The notes: generated by a model not told the origin, from the letters alone. 64,000 bases of DNA from Virgisporangium aliadipatigenens (GCF_016863615.1 NZ_BOPF01000028.1:1-64000), one strand, 5' to 3'; numbered from the stretch's first letter, positions 17,408-25,986 are shown. Numbers and translations are program-made.

Positions 17408-17704
17408 GTGAGCATCGACGGCAAGTGGAAGGTCGAGATCCAGACCCCGATGGGCAAGCAGAACGCCGACTTCGACCTCGCCTCCGACGGTGACAAGCTG
17501 ACCGGCACGGCCACGCAGGGCGGCAACTCCACGCCGATCCAGGACGGGTCGGTCAACGGTGACGAGGCCACCTGGAAGCTCTCGCTGACCTCGCCGATCC
17601 CGGTGACGCTCACCTTCACGGTCAACGTGGCGGGCGACGCGCTGAGCGGCAGTGCCAAGGCGGCGGCGTTCCCGGCCTTCGCGCTCACCGGTCAGCGCGC
17701 CTGA
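17408..17704 (+). CDS. Small conserved beta-rich protein of unknown function
   Basis: This 98-residue protein starts with GTG seven bases after AGGAGA. Its pattern, short strands punctuated by Gly/Asp (GKWKVEIQTPMGKQNADFDL, DGDKLTGTA, GDALSGSAK), suggests a small beta-barrel or sandwich. Similar proteins occur in actinobacteria without a defined role. No signal peptide or membrane segment is present. It stands alone between a palindromic upstream site and a hairpin terminator. Confidence 0.7.
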   Translation: MSIDGKWKVEIQTPMGKQNADFDLASDGDKLTGTATQGGNSTPIQDGSVNGDEATWKLSLTSPIPVTLTFTVNVAGDALSGSAKAAAFPAFALTGQRA

Positions 17705-17721
17705 CCCACTGATCACCCGGG

Positions 17722-17750
17722 CGGCGGCTCCTTCGCGGGGCCGCCGTTTT
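17722..17750 (+). terminator. Rho-independent terminator
   Basis: CGGCGGC pairs with GCCGCCG, followed directly by TTTT, 18 bases past the stop of the 98-residue protein gene. Confidence 0.8.
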
Positions 17751-17826
17751 CGTGTCTCGGCTGCCTGCCGCTCCCGGGCGGCCGGATCGCCGGGGACTGT
17801 GGCGTGGTCGGCGCCGCGTCGGCCGA

Positions 17827-18129
17827 TCAGTGGGCGGGGCGGGACGCGTTGTGCCGGCGGGCTTCGGCGAGCTGGTCCTCGAGGGTGATGATGCGGCAGG
17901 CGGCGGCCATGTCGGTGCCTTGCTCGCACATCTGGTAGGCCCGGGCGGCAAGGCGCAGCTGGCTGCGTGAGTAGCGGCGATGGCCGCCGGCGGAGCGGTG
18001 CGGGTCGATCAGTTGCGCGTCGCCGAGCCGGCGAAGGAAGTCCTGCGAACAGCCGACGATGTCCGCGGCGCGGCCCATCGTGTAGGCGGGGTAGTCGTCG
18101 TCGTCGAGCATGTCGTCGGATTGGCCCAT
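17827..18129 (-). CDS. MerR-type helix-turn-helix regulator
   Basis: The 100-residue protein contains a MerR-like winged helix (YTMGRAADIVGCSQDFLRRL followed by GGHRRYSRSQL), then a short helix that could pair two subunits. There is no ligand-binding domain, as in HspR-like members. The ATG is preceded by GGAGGT. Upstream, 445 bases without an assigned gene hold several perfect inverted repeats that may be its own operators. Confidence 0.75.
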   Translation of the reverse strand: MGQSDDMLDDDDYPAYTMGRAADIVGCSQDFLRRLGDAQLIDPHRSAGGHRRYSRSQLRLAARAYQMCEQGTDMAAACRIITLEDQLAEARRHNASRPAH

Positions 18130-18146
18130 GCCACCTCCATGAACGA

Positions 18147-18172
18147 GGGCCCCGGCGCTTGCGCCGGGGCCC
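18147..18172 (-). promoter_or_regulatory. Strong hairpin in the MerR-gene leader
   Basis: GGGCCCCGGCGC pairs with GCGCCGGGGCCC around a two-base TT turn, ending 18 bases before the MerR start codon. No U-tract follows on either strand, so it is more likely a leader structure than a simple terminator. Confidence 0.5.
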
Positions 18173-18199
18173 AGGGTCAACGGGTCAGAAACACCATTA

Positions 18200-18214
18200 C
18201 CGACAGACTGTCGG
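18200..18214. promoter_or_regulatory. Perfect palindrome CCGACAG-A-CTGTCGG
   Basis: A 15-base perfect palindrome about 70 bases before the MerR-type start codon. Likely a protein-binding site; the protein could be the MerR-type product itself. Confidence 0.5.
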
Positions 18215-18459
18215 CTTGCTCTGTCCGCACGTGGCCGGACGGCCTCTTGTGCGGTGATCGCGTAAGCGTGACCGGAGCACCACCTCTCTCGATGGGACTG
18301 CGGTGTCCGCACCCGGCCGTCAGTGCGGCCGGCAGCGGGCGATCCAACGGTGTACGGCCCTCCCTTTCCTCAATCTTCTTGCGCTGAATGCTGTGCGCAC
18401 GAAGGTGTCCTTTGTCGAACCTTCACACGCAACGTTAGAAAGGCTAACCGACGAGCACC

Positions 18460-18491
18460 AGAAAATCTAGCGATCGGCGCGTAGATTTTCT
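18460..18491. promoter_or_regulatory. AT-rich inverted repeat AGAAAATCTA-N12-TAGATTTTCT
   Basis: Two perfect 10-base arms separated by 12 bases (GCGATCGGCGCG), strikingly AT-rich for this genome. It lies 330 bases before the MerR-type gene and 84 bases after the HEAT-like gene. No U-run follows, so a binding site is favoured over a terminator. Confidence 0.5.
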
Positions 18492-18574
18492 CGTGGCCGT
18501 TGCCGGGCGCGGATGCCCCGCGCCAGCCGGTCGTTCAGGAGGCCCGGGCACTCCCGGGCGCTGTCACCGCTGCC

Positions 18575-21500
18575 CTACGGACGTTCGGCGACGGCGCTCA
18601 GCACCTCGGTGTAGCGGGCGCGGCGGTCCGGGCGGGCCCGCCCCTCGGCGTGGCGCAGCGCCGGCACGGCGACCGGGCCCAGGCGGACCAGGCCTTCAGC
18701 GGCGGTGCGCCGGACGATCGGGTGCCGGTGCTCGAGGAGGCGCACCAGGAACGGCACCGCCGCCTCGTACCCGCCGTGGCTGACGGACAGGATCGCGCGG
18801 CGCACCACGTCCGGCAGCGGGTCGTCGAGCAGGATCGCCGCGTGCCGCAGGTACGCCGCCCGCTCCAGCACCCGGCGGGACAGCCGCAGCGCGTGCAGGC
18901 GGACGCGCGGTTCCGGGTGGTGCAGCAGGTCGTCGACGAGCGCCACGAGCGCGGGGTCGTCTTCGTGCGCGTCGCGCAGGAGGGCGTTCAGGGCGCGGCG
19001 GTCGCCGTCCTTGGCCCGCGCCATCCACTCCGCGCGGTCGGGGGCGGCCGGGCGCGCCTGCCGGTCCGGCCGGCGCAGCGCGGCAAGGCGTTCGGCGTCG
19101 TCGGCCCCGGCTTGCGGATCGCGCAGCGGGCCGTCGACCAGGATCAGCGCCTCCGGGTCGTCGCCGGCCTCGGCGAGAGCGGCACGGAAGCGCACGAGCG
19201 CGGGAGTGCGCAGGAGCGGCCGGTGGGCGAACAGGTCCAGCAGGCCGCGGTCGCCGGCCGCGAGCCGGTCGGCCAGCAAATCGGCGAGGGCGTCGGCGGG
19301 CACCGTGCGCAGGGCGCCGCGCGCCTCGGTCCGGCCGCCCCGCCACTGCTCCAGCAGCCACGGCGCGAACGCCGTGCGCCGTTCCGGCGCCAGCCGTTGC
19401 ACCAGGGCGGCGACGCGATCGACCCGCGGGTGCGCGTCGAGCACGGAGGTGTCCACTGTGGACGCCAACGCCGCGGTGGGACTCAGCGCGACCCGCCCGT
19501 CGAGGAACGCCTCCAGCACGGCGCGGCGGTACTCCGGTTCCGGCCAGGCGAGCAGGGTTTTCGCGGCGGTGTCGCGTTCGGCGGGGTCGGCCGCGTGCAG
19601 CGCGTCGCGCAGCCGTCGACCCTCCACCGTGGAACGCGTCCGCTCGGGCGGCGTCTTCTCGGGGTGGCCGCGCCGTTCCAAGAGTGTCCACTGTGGAGCG
19701 TCGAGCGGCTGCAGGTCGGTCATCCAGTCGAGGAGTGCCGGGCGGGCGTCGGCACGGGCGTGCGGGTAGGCCTCGATGAGCCCGTCGAGAACGGTGCGCG
19801 AGTCCGCCGGGTGCCTCCCCTCACGCCGGAACCCGGCCACGGTGCCGTCGACGCGCGCGGCGGCATCCAGAGCGGCCCGCCACGCCCGCACCTCGTGCAC
19901 GGGCGGCGGCCGCAGCGGCACCGGTTCCCCGAACGCCTCGCGCAGCACCCGCAGCCGCGCCTTCCAGGGATCCGGCCCGTGGCCGGCGCCGTCGAGGGCC
20001 CGTTCGAGATCGCTGCGCACGATCACCGCCCCGCACGCGCGCAGGGCCGACAGCTGCCCGACGTGCCACACGTTCGGCTCCCGCAGCGCACCCACCACCT
20101 CGAACGCCGCCTCCGGCCCGAGCCTCGGCCCGACGGCGGCCACGATCGCGAGCAGCCCTTCCCGACTCCCGCGGTCGGCGGTGTCGCGCAGAGCCCCGAT
20201 CAGCGCATGCACCCCCCGAAAGAAGTGCCCCAGCTCCGCTTCCGTCCACGGCGGCGGACACATCGCGACGACGAGCCGCAGCACGTCCCGGGCGGTCGAC
20301 GCCTCGCAGGAGCCGGCCAGCCACAGCCAGTCCGCGAGGAACGCCCGCACCGGTCGCAGCCGCTCGGCGTCCGGCAGCGGCCCGGCACCGGCGATGCGGA
20401 GGGCCCGCTCCGTTTGCCAGCCCTCGCGGGCGAGCGCGTCGATGTCGACATCGACCGGATCGCGCGCCGGCTCGACCGGCACCTCGACCCCGAACGCCGC
20501 GAACATCCCGGCCAGGTCGCCGAGCGCGCCGCCGCGCAGCCCGATCCGCCGCTCGGCGACGAGCCGCAGCAGCGCTTCGGCCACGACGGGATCCCCGCCC
20601 GCCACGGGCCCCACACCGTCACGCGCACCCGCGCCACCGCGCACGCCGGAGTGCGCACCCGCGCCACTGCCCTCGCCGGAACGCGCACCGGCGCCACCGC
20701 CCACGCCGGGCCCGGCATCCTGGGGGCCGTCCTCCCGCGGCAAGGCCGCCGGGCGCACGCCACCCACCGACGGAGCGGCCGACGAAGCGCCGGCCGGTGA
20801 GGCATCGTCCCGCGCCGCGGCGGTGCGCGTGCCGTCCGGGGCCGCCGCGCCCCGCGAGTCGCCGGCCCGCGCTGCGGCGGAGCCTTCGCCGGCCTCCTGT
20901 GCCGGGCCGCTCGGCGAGGCGGCCTCCTGTGCCGGGCCGCTCGGCGAGGCGGCCGCCTGCGGCGTGGCGGAGCGGGGTGCGCGTTCGGCGAAGCGGCGCA
21001 CCTGGGCCGTGTCGAGCGCCCGGTCGACCGCGAGGAGCAGCAGCTCACGCGTGCGCGGATCCGCTCCGGACGCCGCCGCCAGCAACGCCTCGGGCCAGTT
21101 CTCGCCGAGCACTGCCGCCAGCGCCTTGCGCAGCACGAGCCGGAACCCGCGGTTGTCGTGCCGCCCCAGCCAGCCCACCAGCGCCGGCGCCACGGCCGGG
21201 GTGCCCGCCTCGACCAGCGCCTCGGCGGCCGCCTTCTTCACCGCCATCGCGGGATGTTCGAGGCAGGCGGCGATCGCCTCGGCCGCCCAGCGTGCCCGGG
21301 CGGCGCCGAGAGCGGTCACGGCCTCGCGGACCGTGCCGTCATCGTCGGAACGGGTCAACGCGATCAGACTGGCCGACAGCACCGGCGCGCGCCGGGCCAG
21401 CAGCGCCACGACCCGGCGGCGGACCTCCGGCTCCGGGTCGCGCAGCAGGTGGTGCACCCGGGCGTGGGTGCGCGCGTACGGGGCGTGCCGCAGCAGGTCG

Positions 21501-23362
21501 AGGAGGATCGGCCGTTCGCCCGGTGCGGGCTCGGGGCGTTCGAGCAGGTCGAGTGCGAGGTGCGCGACGAGCGCGTGGCCCGCGCCGGTGGCGTCGGCCG
21601 CGTCCATCAGGGCCGCCGGCCGGATCCTGCCCCGCGCCCAGAGCCGACGCCCGAGCCCGGCGATCGCGTTGACCGCCTCGACCGGAACGGCCGGCGCGAA
21701 GTCCTGTGGCGCAACGGCCGCCAGGTCGACCACCACCCGGTGCAGCAGGTCGGCGATCACGGGCAGGGTGGCCGCGTCACCGACCTCCGCCAACGCGCAC
21801 AGCGCCGCCACGGCGGCATCCGCATCGGACCGCGCGCCCGGAGCCGCGCCGGTGCCGGGCCGTCCGCCGAGAGCCGCACGCGTCGGCTGGGCGCGGCTCG
21901 TGTACTCGTCATGCTGGCCGCTCAGCTCGAGCCACGCTGTGTGGCCGGCGCCGGCGCCGCCAGGCCGGATGCGGCCGGCGGGCACCCGCACCGGCGGGAC
22001 GTCCTGGGCCAGGGCCGTGGCGAGCACCGCCACCTCGTGCGGGTCGGGCGCGCCCAGGTCCCTGCGCACCGCCGCGGGCAGGTCGCGCGGGTCGAGGAGC
22101 GCCAGTGCGGCGGCCCGGTCGGGCGGGCCGAGCAGCCACCACACCTCCACGGCGCGCTTGCGGATCGGACGCAGCCACCCGGGAATCGCCCCGTCCGGCG
22201 CGAGTCCCGCCAGCCCCCGGCCGTCCCGATCCGAGCCGCCCGCGCCGGGGCCGGACGAGGTGGTAGCGCCCGCGCCGGCCGGGGCGCCCGTGCCGGGGCT
22301 GGGCGGGGTGGTCGTGCCTGCGCCGGTCGGGGCGCCCGTGCCGGGGTCGGGTGAGGTGGTGGCGCTCGTGCCGGTCGGGACGCGCGTGCCGGCGCCGGAC
22401 GAGGTGGTCGCGCGCCCGCCGGTCGGGGCGCCCGTGCCGGGGTCGGACGGGACGGTGGTGGCGTGGCCGGACAGCGCGGCCGGGTCGGCGCCGAGCAGGG
22501 TGCCGAGCGCCTCGACGGTGCGGGTCCCGCCGAGGGCCGCCAACGCTTCGAGCGCCGCTGACGGGCTGCGGGGCAACGCGGCCAGTACCGCCTCCTCGGC
22601 GGGGGCGTAGCGCAGTTCGGCCAGTGCGCGTAGGAAGGGCTCCGGGTCGGGTGCGTCCGGCAGGACAGCCGTGATCGCCGCGCCGATCGGCAGGTCGCCG
22701 ACGCCCTGGGCGGCGAGGGCCAGCAGGAGTTCGAGGCGGCGCGGCCAGTCCGGGGAGGTGGGCGGCGCGTCGGTGAGGTGGCGCAGCGCGGCGGCCCGGC
22801 CGACGTACAGCACGGCGGCGACGTCGAGCGCCGCGACGGTGTGGTCGGCGAGCGCCAGCGCCAGAATGTCCGGCACCCGCGCGTCGTCGGGAAAGGTGCC
22901 CCGCCGGTGCAGCCCCACGAACGCCTCGACGGCCGCCGGCGCGTACCGCAGCGGGTCCCGGGCCGCCACGCTCAGGATCTCCTCGACCGTGCCGCCGAGG
23001 GGCTCGTGCGGACGGGCCACAACCCGTTCCATCAAGGAAAGAAAGATGTCCGGACGGCGCGTGTCGCGCGGATCGAGACCGGCGACGGCCTGGTGCAACA
23101 GCTCGCTCGGCGGCTCGGTGCGCAGCAGCGCCGGATCGTGCCGGATGGCCGCGCGCAGCCAGGCGACCCGTACGCCGGGCGGGAGGTCGGCGGCGCGCCA
23201 GTCCGGCCACGGCTGCTCGTGCGCGTACCGCCGGTACAGCTCGGCGAGCAGGAGCGCCGACTCGGGTCGCAGGCCCGCGAGGTCGGTGGGCAGGCGGACC
23301 GCGCCCGGCGGCAGCCCGGGCAGCTCGGCGGCGAGCCGCAGCAGCGCCCGGTGCGTATCCAT
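18575..23362 (-). CDS. Very large HEAT-like repeat protein with two low-complexity inserts
   Basis: The 1595-residue cytoplasmic protein is made of Leu/Ala/Arg-rich helix pairs typical of HEAT repeats (for example DPEVRRRVVALLARRAPVLS and HRHPIVRRTAAEGLVRLGPV). Two Gly/Ala/Ser/Thr/Pro-rich inserts interrupt it at about residues 295-385 and 790-925; the first contains five 16-residue repeats. No catalytic motif or membrane segment is evident, so a scaffold role is inferred. The ATG 23362 (MDTHRALL) is chosen; a TACGAT box six bases before it and no ribosome site suggest a leaderless message. It carries three TCCAC-type palindromes near 19.45-19.70 kb. Confidence 0.7.
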   Translation of the reverse strand: MDTHRALLRLAAELPGLPPGAVRLPTDLAGLRPESALLLAELYRRYAHEQPWPDWRAADLPPGVRVAWLRAAIRHDPALLRTEPPSELLHQAVAGLDPRDTRRPDIFLSLMERVVARPHEPLGGTVEEILSVAARDPLRYAPAAVEAFVGLHRRGTFPDDARVPDILALALADHTVAALDVAAVLYVGRAAALRHLTDAPPTSPDWPRRLELLLALAAQGVGDLPIGAAITAVLPDAPDPEPFLRALAELRYAPAEEAVLAALPRSPSAALEALAALGGTRTVEALGTLLGADPAALSGHATTVPSDPGTGAPTGGRATTSSGAGTRVPTGTSATTSPDPGTGAPTGAGTTTPPSPGTGAPAGAGATTSSGPGAGGSDRDGRGLAGLAPDGAIPGWLRPIRKRAVEVWWLLGPPDRAAALALLDPRDLPAAVRRDLGAPDPHEVAVLATALAQDVPPVRVPAGRIRPGGAGAGHTAWLELSGQHDEYTSRAQPTRAALGGRPGTGAAPGARSDADAAVAALCALAEVGDAATLPVIADLLHRVVVDLAAVAPQDFAPAVPVEAVNAIAGLGRRLWARGRIRPAALMDAADATGAGHALVAHLALDLLERPEPAPGERPILLDLLRHAPYARTHARVHHLLRDPEPEVRRRVVALLARRAPVLSASLIALTRSDDDGTVREAVTALGAARARWAAEAIAACLEHPAMAVKKAAAEALVEAGTPAVAPALVGWLGRHDNRGFRLVLRKALAAVLGENWPEALLAAASGADPRTRELLLLAVDRALDTAQVRRFAERAPRSATPQAAASPSGPAQEAASPSGPAQEAGEGSAAARAGDSRGAAAPDGTRTAAARDDASPAGASSAAPSVGGVRPAALPREDGPQDAGPGVGGGAGARSGEGSGAGAHSGVRGGAGARDGVGPVAGGDPVVAEALLRLVAERRIGLRGGALGDLAGMFAAFGVEVPVEPARDPVDVDIDALAREGWQTERALRIAGAGPLPDAERLRPVRAFLADWLWLAGSCEASTARDVLRLVVAMCPPPWTEAELGHFFRGVHALIGALRDTADRGSREGLLAIVAAVGPRLGPEAAFEVVGALREPNVWHVGQLSALRACGAVIVRSDLERALDGAGHGPDPWKARLRVLREAFGEPVPLRPPPVHEVRAWRAALDAAARVDGTVAGFRREGRHPADSRTVLDGLIEAYPHARADARPALLDWMTDLQPLDAPQWTLLERRGHPEKTPPERTRSTVEGRRLRDALHAADPAERDTAAKTLLAWPEPEYRRAVLEAFLDGRVALSPTAALASTVDTSVLDAHPRVDRVAALVQRLAPERRTAFAPWLLEQWRGGRTEARGALRTVPADALADLLADRLAAGDRGLLDLFAHRPLLRTPALVRFRAALAEAGDDPEALILVDGPLRDPQAGADDAERLAALRRPDRQARPAAPDRAEWMARAKDGDRRALNALLRDAHEDDPALVALVDDLLHHPEPRVRLHALRLSRRVLERAAYLRHAAILLDDPLPDVVRRAILSVSHGGYEAAVPFLVRLLEHRHPIVRRTAAEGLVRLGPVAVPALRHAEGRARPDRRARYTEVLSAVAERP
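19451..19463. repeat. GTCCACTGTGGAC palindrome, copy 3
   Basis: Perfect copy inside the HEAT-like gene; near copies lie at 19623-19633 (TCCACCGTGGA) and 19686-19698 (GTCCACTGTGGAG). Confidence 0.7.
22224..22463 (-). repeat. Five tandem 48-base repeats inside the HEAT-like gene
   Basis: The coding strand holds about five copies of a 48-base unit encoding 16 residues of the type TTxPSPGTGAPTGAGT. The unit length is a multiple of three, so copy-number change would not break the frame. End positions are approximate. Confidence 0.7.
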
Positions 23363-23411
23363 CGGCCGATCGTAGGCGCGTCCGAACACCCGCCCCAGCG
23401 ATATAACGCGG

Positions 23412-23978
23412 TCAATCGCCCCAGTCGTACACGTCGGGGACGGCCCGTCCGGGCAGGTCGTCGAGGCCGCCGGCCGCGTGCGGGAACCGGTCGGCGAGCG
23501 GCCCCAGCTCCGGCCGCGGCGTGTGCGTGCCGAACGTGCGCCGGTGATACGTCAGCGGCGGACGCGACGGCTCCTCGGCGGCGCCCACCACCGTGCCGAA
23601 CAGCACCTCGTGATCGCCGCCCGGCAGCACCGACGTGAGTTCGCAGGCCAGCCATCCGGCCGTGGCGGGGAAGCGCGGCAACCCGTCGTCGGTGAACCAG
23701 TGCGTGCCCGCGAACTTGTCGTCGCCCTTGCGCGCGAACCGCAGCGCGAGATCGCCCTGCCCGGCGGCGAGGATGTTCACCCCGAAGCGGCGGCTGCGCT
23801 TGGCCGCCTCCAGCAGGTGCGAGGAGAGGTCGAGGGCGAGCAGCACCATCGGCGGCCGCAGCGACAGCGACGCGAACGAGCTGACCGTCGCGCCGTGCGG
23901 CCCGGCGGCCGTGACGATGGTGACCGGGGTGGCCACGGAACCCATGACCGCGCGGAACACCTGGGGGTCGACGCTCAT
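23412..23978 (-). CDS. Flavin reductase-like FMN-binding protein
   Basis: The 188-residue protein belongs to the HpaC/flavin-reductase-like group: start VFRAVMGSVATPVTIVTA, the FMN-phosphate segment SSFASLSLRPPMVLLAL and the GDHEVLFGTV strand are clear. It would supply reduced flavin to the luciferase-like monooxygenase encoded immediately upstream, whose stop overlaps its ATG (ATGA). Last gene of a three-gene leftward operon. Confidence 0.85.
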   Translation of the reverse strand: MSVDPQVFRAVMGSVATPVTIVTAAGPHGATVSSFASLSLRPPMVLLALDLSSHLLEAAKRSRRFGVNILAAGQGDLALRFARKGDDKFAGTHWFTDDGLPRFPATAGWLACELTSVLPGGDHEVLFGTVVGAAEEPSRPPLTYHRRTFGTHTPRPELGPLADRFPHAAGGLDDLPGRAVPDVYDWGD

Positions 23979-25039
23979 AGCCGGGCGATCACCTCGCGGC
24001 CGAACAGCTCCAGGCTGCGGCGGGCGTGTGCGAACGGCAGGTTCAGCTCGTTGAACGCCAGGTCGAGAATGCCCACGCCGGTGGCCGTCACGAAGTCCCG
24101 CACCTGTGCGGTGACGGTGGCGGACGAGCCGACGAACATCGGCCCCGCCGGCAGAACGTCCACAGTGGACGGTGCGGTGCCGCCGAAGGCGCGGGTCAGT
24201 TCGCGGGAGACGCGCGGATCGCTGACGGCCCGCATCGCGGTCAGATCCCCGTACCCGTACCGCCGCACCAGCCCGTCCGCCTCGTCGTCCGAGGGGGCGA
24301 CCAGCGCGAACTGCCGGCACAGCACGTCGTCGGCGGTAGGTTCCCACCCGGCGGCCCGGGCCTCCTCCCGGTACGCCGCCACCAGCGCGGCGGCCCGGGC
24401 CGCGGAGACGAACGACAGCCCCAACCGGCACCGCTGCCGGGCCGCGTACCGGGCGGTCGCGGGCGTGTTGCCGGCGACCAGGATCGGCGGATGCGGCTGC
24501 TGCACGGGACGCGGCCACACGGCGACGGTCCGGTACTCGTGGTGCCGGCCGATCCACGCGAACGGCTCCGGCTCCGTCCACGCCGCCCGCACCAGGTCCA
24601 GCGCCTCCTCGTAGGCCTCGCGGGAGCGGTAGGGGTCGGTACCGTAGGCGAGGAACTCGTTCGGCGCGCCGCGGAACAGCCCCACCAGCAGCCGCCCGCC
24701 GGTGAGGACGTCGAGGACGGCGAGTTCCTCGGCGGTGCGCAGCGGGTTGGTCAGCGGCAGGTCGACGCCGAGCACCGCCACCCCGGCCGAACGCAGCCGC
24801 TGGCTCAGCGCCGCCGCCATCAGCAGCGGGTTGGGGGTCATCTGGCGCGGGTGGTAGTGGTGTTCGGCCACGCTCACGTAGTCGAACCCGAGTTCGTCGG
24901 CGAGGTCGCACAGCTCCCACGCGCGCGCCAGCCCGTCACCCGCCAGGCCGGGGGCGGAGTAGCGCGGCGGCACCGGCCAGCGCGCCGGGTCCGCTTCGGT
25001 GCCGTAGACGGGAAAGGGGTTGAAGGCGGAGAACTTCAC
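23975..25039 (-). CDS. Luciferase-like (FMNH2-dependent) monooxygenase
   Basis: The 354-residue bacterial luciferase-family TIM barrel begins VKFSAFNPFPVYG and has the family segments DYVSVAEHHYHPRQMTPNP and GRLLVGLFRGAPNEF. It needs reduced flavin, presumably from the next gene, and oxidises an unknown organic substrate. The GTG overlaps the stop of the hydrolase gene (GTGA). A perfect GTCCACAGTGGAC palindrome lies inside (24158-24170). Confidence 0.82.
   Translation of the reverse strand: MKFSAFNPFPVYGTEADPARWPVPPRYSAPGLAGDGLARAWELCDLADELGFDYVSVAEHHYHPRQMTPNPLLMAAALSQRLRSAGVAVLGVDLPLTNPLRTAEELAVLDVLTGGRLLVGLFRGAPNEFLAYGTDPYRSREAYEEALDLVRAAWTEPEPFAWIGRHHEYRTVAVWPRPVQQPHPPILVAGNTPATARYAARQRCRLGLSFVSAARAAALVAAYREEARAAGWEPTADDVLCRQFALVAPSDDEADGLVRRYGYGDLTAMRAVSDPRVSRELTRAFGGTAPSTVDVLPAGPMFVGSSATVTAQVRDFVTATGVGILDLAFNELNLPFAHARRSLELFGREVIARL
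24158..24170. repeat. GTCCACAGTGGAC palindrome, copy 4
   Basis: Perfect copy inside the luciferase-like monooxygenase gene, in frame as Ser-Thr-Val-Asp. Confidence 0.7.
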
Positions 25040-25569
25040 GCGTCGCCGCCGATGGCGAACAGCACGTCCCGGGCGAGGAAGTCGCCGACCACTCGCGCGT
25101 ACTGTGCGGGCCGGTCGCGGCGGACGTCCGCCCCGGCGCCGTGGACCAGCGCGTACGTGCAGCGCGGCAGCAGCCGCCGGTAGGCCCGCCCGCGATGCGC
25201 CTGCGGGTCGGCGTGCCCGAACAGCACCAGCACCGGCACCTCGCACCCCGGCAGCCGGGCGATCAGGTCCTCGTCGAGCGGCTCCTCGTGCAGGGCGGTG
25301 GGCGCCTCAAGCACCAGTGAGACCACCGATTCCGGCCGGTCGACGGCCCACCACAGGGCGACGGCGTCCCGGCCGAGGATCCGGTGCGGGCCGGGGCCGG
25401 CGGTGTCGGCGAGCGCGGCGGCGGTCTCCCGGGCGGGGCGGTCGGCCGGCGGCGACAACCCGACCACGCGAATCCCGGAGAGCGGAAGCCCGTCCGCCGG
25501 CCCGAGCGCGATCACCTCGTCGCGGCCGGGCCGGAGCCCGCGAACGTCGTCGGCCGGCTGCGCATCCAT
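25036..25569 (-). CDS. Small alpha/beta-hydrolase-like protein with an altered nucleophile elbow
   Basis: The 177-residue protein resembles alpha/beta hydrolases from the elbow onward: HRILGRDAVALWWAVDRPES aligns with the usual GHSxGG helix, and VPVLVLFGHADPQ with the acid strand. The nucleophile position appears to be Asp (GRDAVA) rather than Ser, and the N-terminal strands are short. It could be a dehalogenase-like or non-catalytic member; the alignment is by eye. First gene of the monooxygenase/flavin-reductase operon and divergent from the BlaI gene. Confidence 0.55.
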   Translation of the reverse strand: MDAQPADDVRGLRPGRDEVIALGPADGLPLSGIRVVGLSPPADRPARETAAALADTAGPGPHRILGRDAVALWWAVDRPESVVSLVLEAPTALHEEPLDEDLIARLPGCEVPVLVLFGHADPQAHRGRAYRRLLPRCTYALVHGAGADVRRDRPAQYARVVGDFLARDVLFAIGGDA

Positions 25570-25619
25570 AGGCTGAAAACCCTACGCGGCCACCCCGCAC
25601 GCGCCCCACCGACACCACC

Positions 25620-25636
25620 TACTACATTCCGTAGTA
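25620..25636. promoter_or_regulatory. BlaI-type operator overlapping the blaI start codon
   Basis: TACTAC-ATTCC-GTAGTA is a perfect 17-base inverted repeat of the BlaI/MecI type (TACTACA/TGTAGTA). Its last base is the A of the BlaI ATG. TACATT inside it, seven bases before the ATG, could be the -10 box of a leaderless message, so bound BlaI would block its own promoter. Confidence 0.8.
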
Positions 25637-25986
25637 TGCGCGGGCTCGGTGACCTGGAGCGCGCGGTCATGGAGGCCGTGTGGGCCGCCCCCGGTCCGGT
25701 CCGGGTGCGGGACGTGGTGGACCGCCTCGACGACCGCGGCCCGGCGTACACGACGGTGCTGACGGTGCTCGACCGGCTGGCCGGCAAGGGTCTCGTCAGC
25801 CGTGAGCGGGACGGCAAGGCCTGGTCGTACCGGGCCGTTCACGACCGCGAGGAGTACATCGCGCGGCTGATGCTCGACGCGTTGGCCCTGGCGGGCAGCC
25901 GGGACGCGGCGCTCGTGCACTTCGCCGACTCGGTCAGCCCGGACGAGGCCGCGACCCTGCGCGCCGCGCTGCGCGAGAAGTCATGA
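25636..25986 (+). CDS. BlaI/MecI-family repressor
   Basis: The 116-residue winged-helix protein matches BlaI: GDLERAVMEAVWAAPGPVRV at the start, the recognition-helix segment GPAYTTVLTVLDRLAGKGLV and the wing RDGKAWSYRAV, followed by a dimerisation helix region. By family knowledge it is inactivated by a partner M56 protease; the partner gene follows with an ATGA overlap. The operator at its own start indicates autoregulation. Confidence 0.9.
   Translation: MRGLGDLERAVMEAVWAAPGPVRVRDVVDRLDDRGPAYTTVLTVLDRLAGKGLVSRERDGKAWSYRAVHDREEYIARLMLDALALAGSRDAALVHFADSVSPDEAATLRAALREKS

Larger units (their letters stand above)
18130..18574. other. Palindrome-rich region upstream of the MerR-type gene
   Basis: Between the end of the HEAT-like gene and the MerR-type gene, both leftward, lie four clear inverted repeats (three listed separately; the fourth is GTTAG-N5-CTAAC at 18434-18448) and a GCCCGGG-CACT-CCCGGGC hairpin (18542-18559) that may end the HEAT-like gene. 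On the minus strand a 57-codon ORF (TTG 18347 to TGA 18177), nine bases after GGGAGGG, ends just before the hairpin at 18147-18172; it might be a leader peptide, but this is speculative. Confidence 0.5.

Noticed and set aside
22224-22463. Regular repeats that could suggest a CRISPR array
   Set aside because: The 48-base units are contiguous, in frame and coding; there are no spacers and no cas genes.
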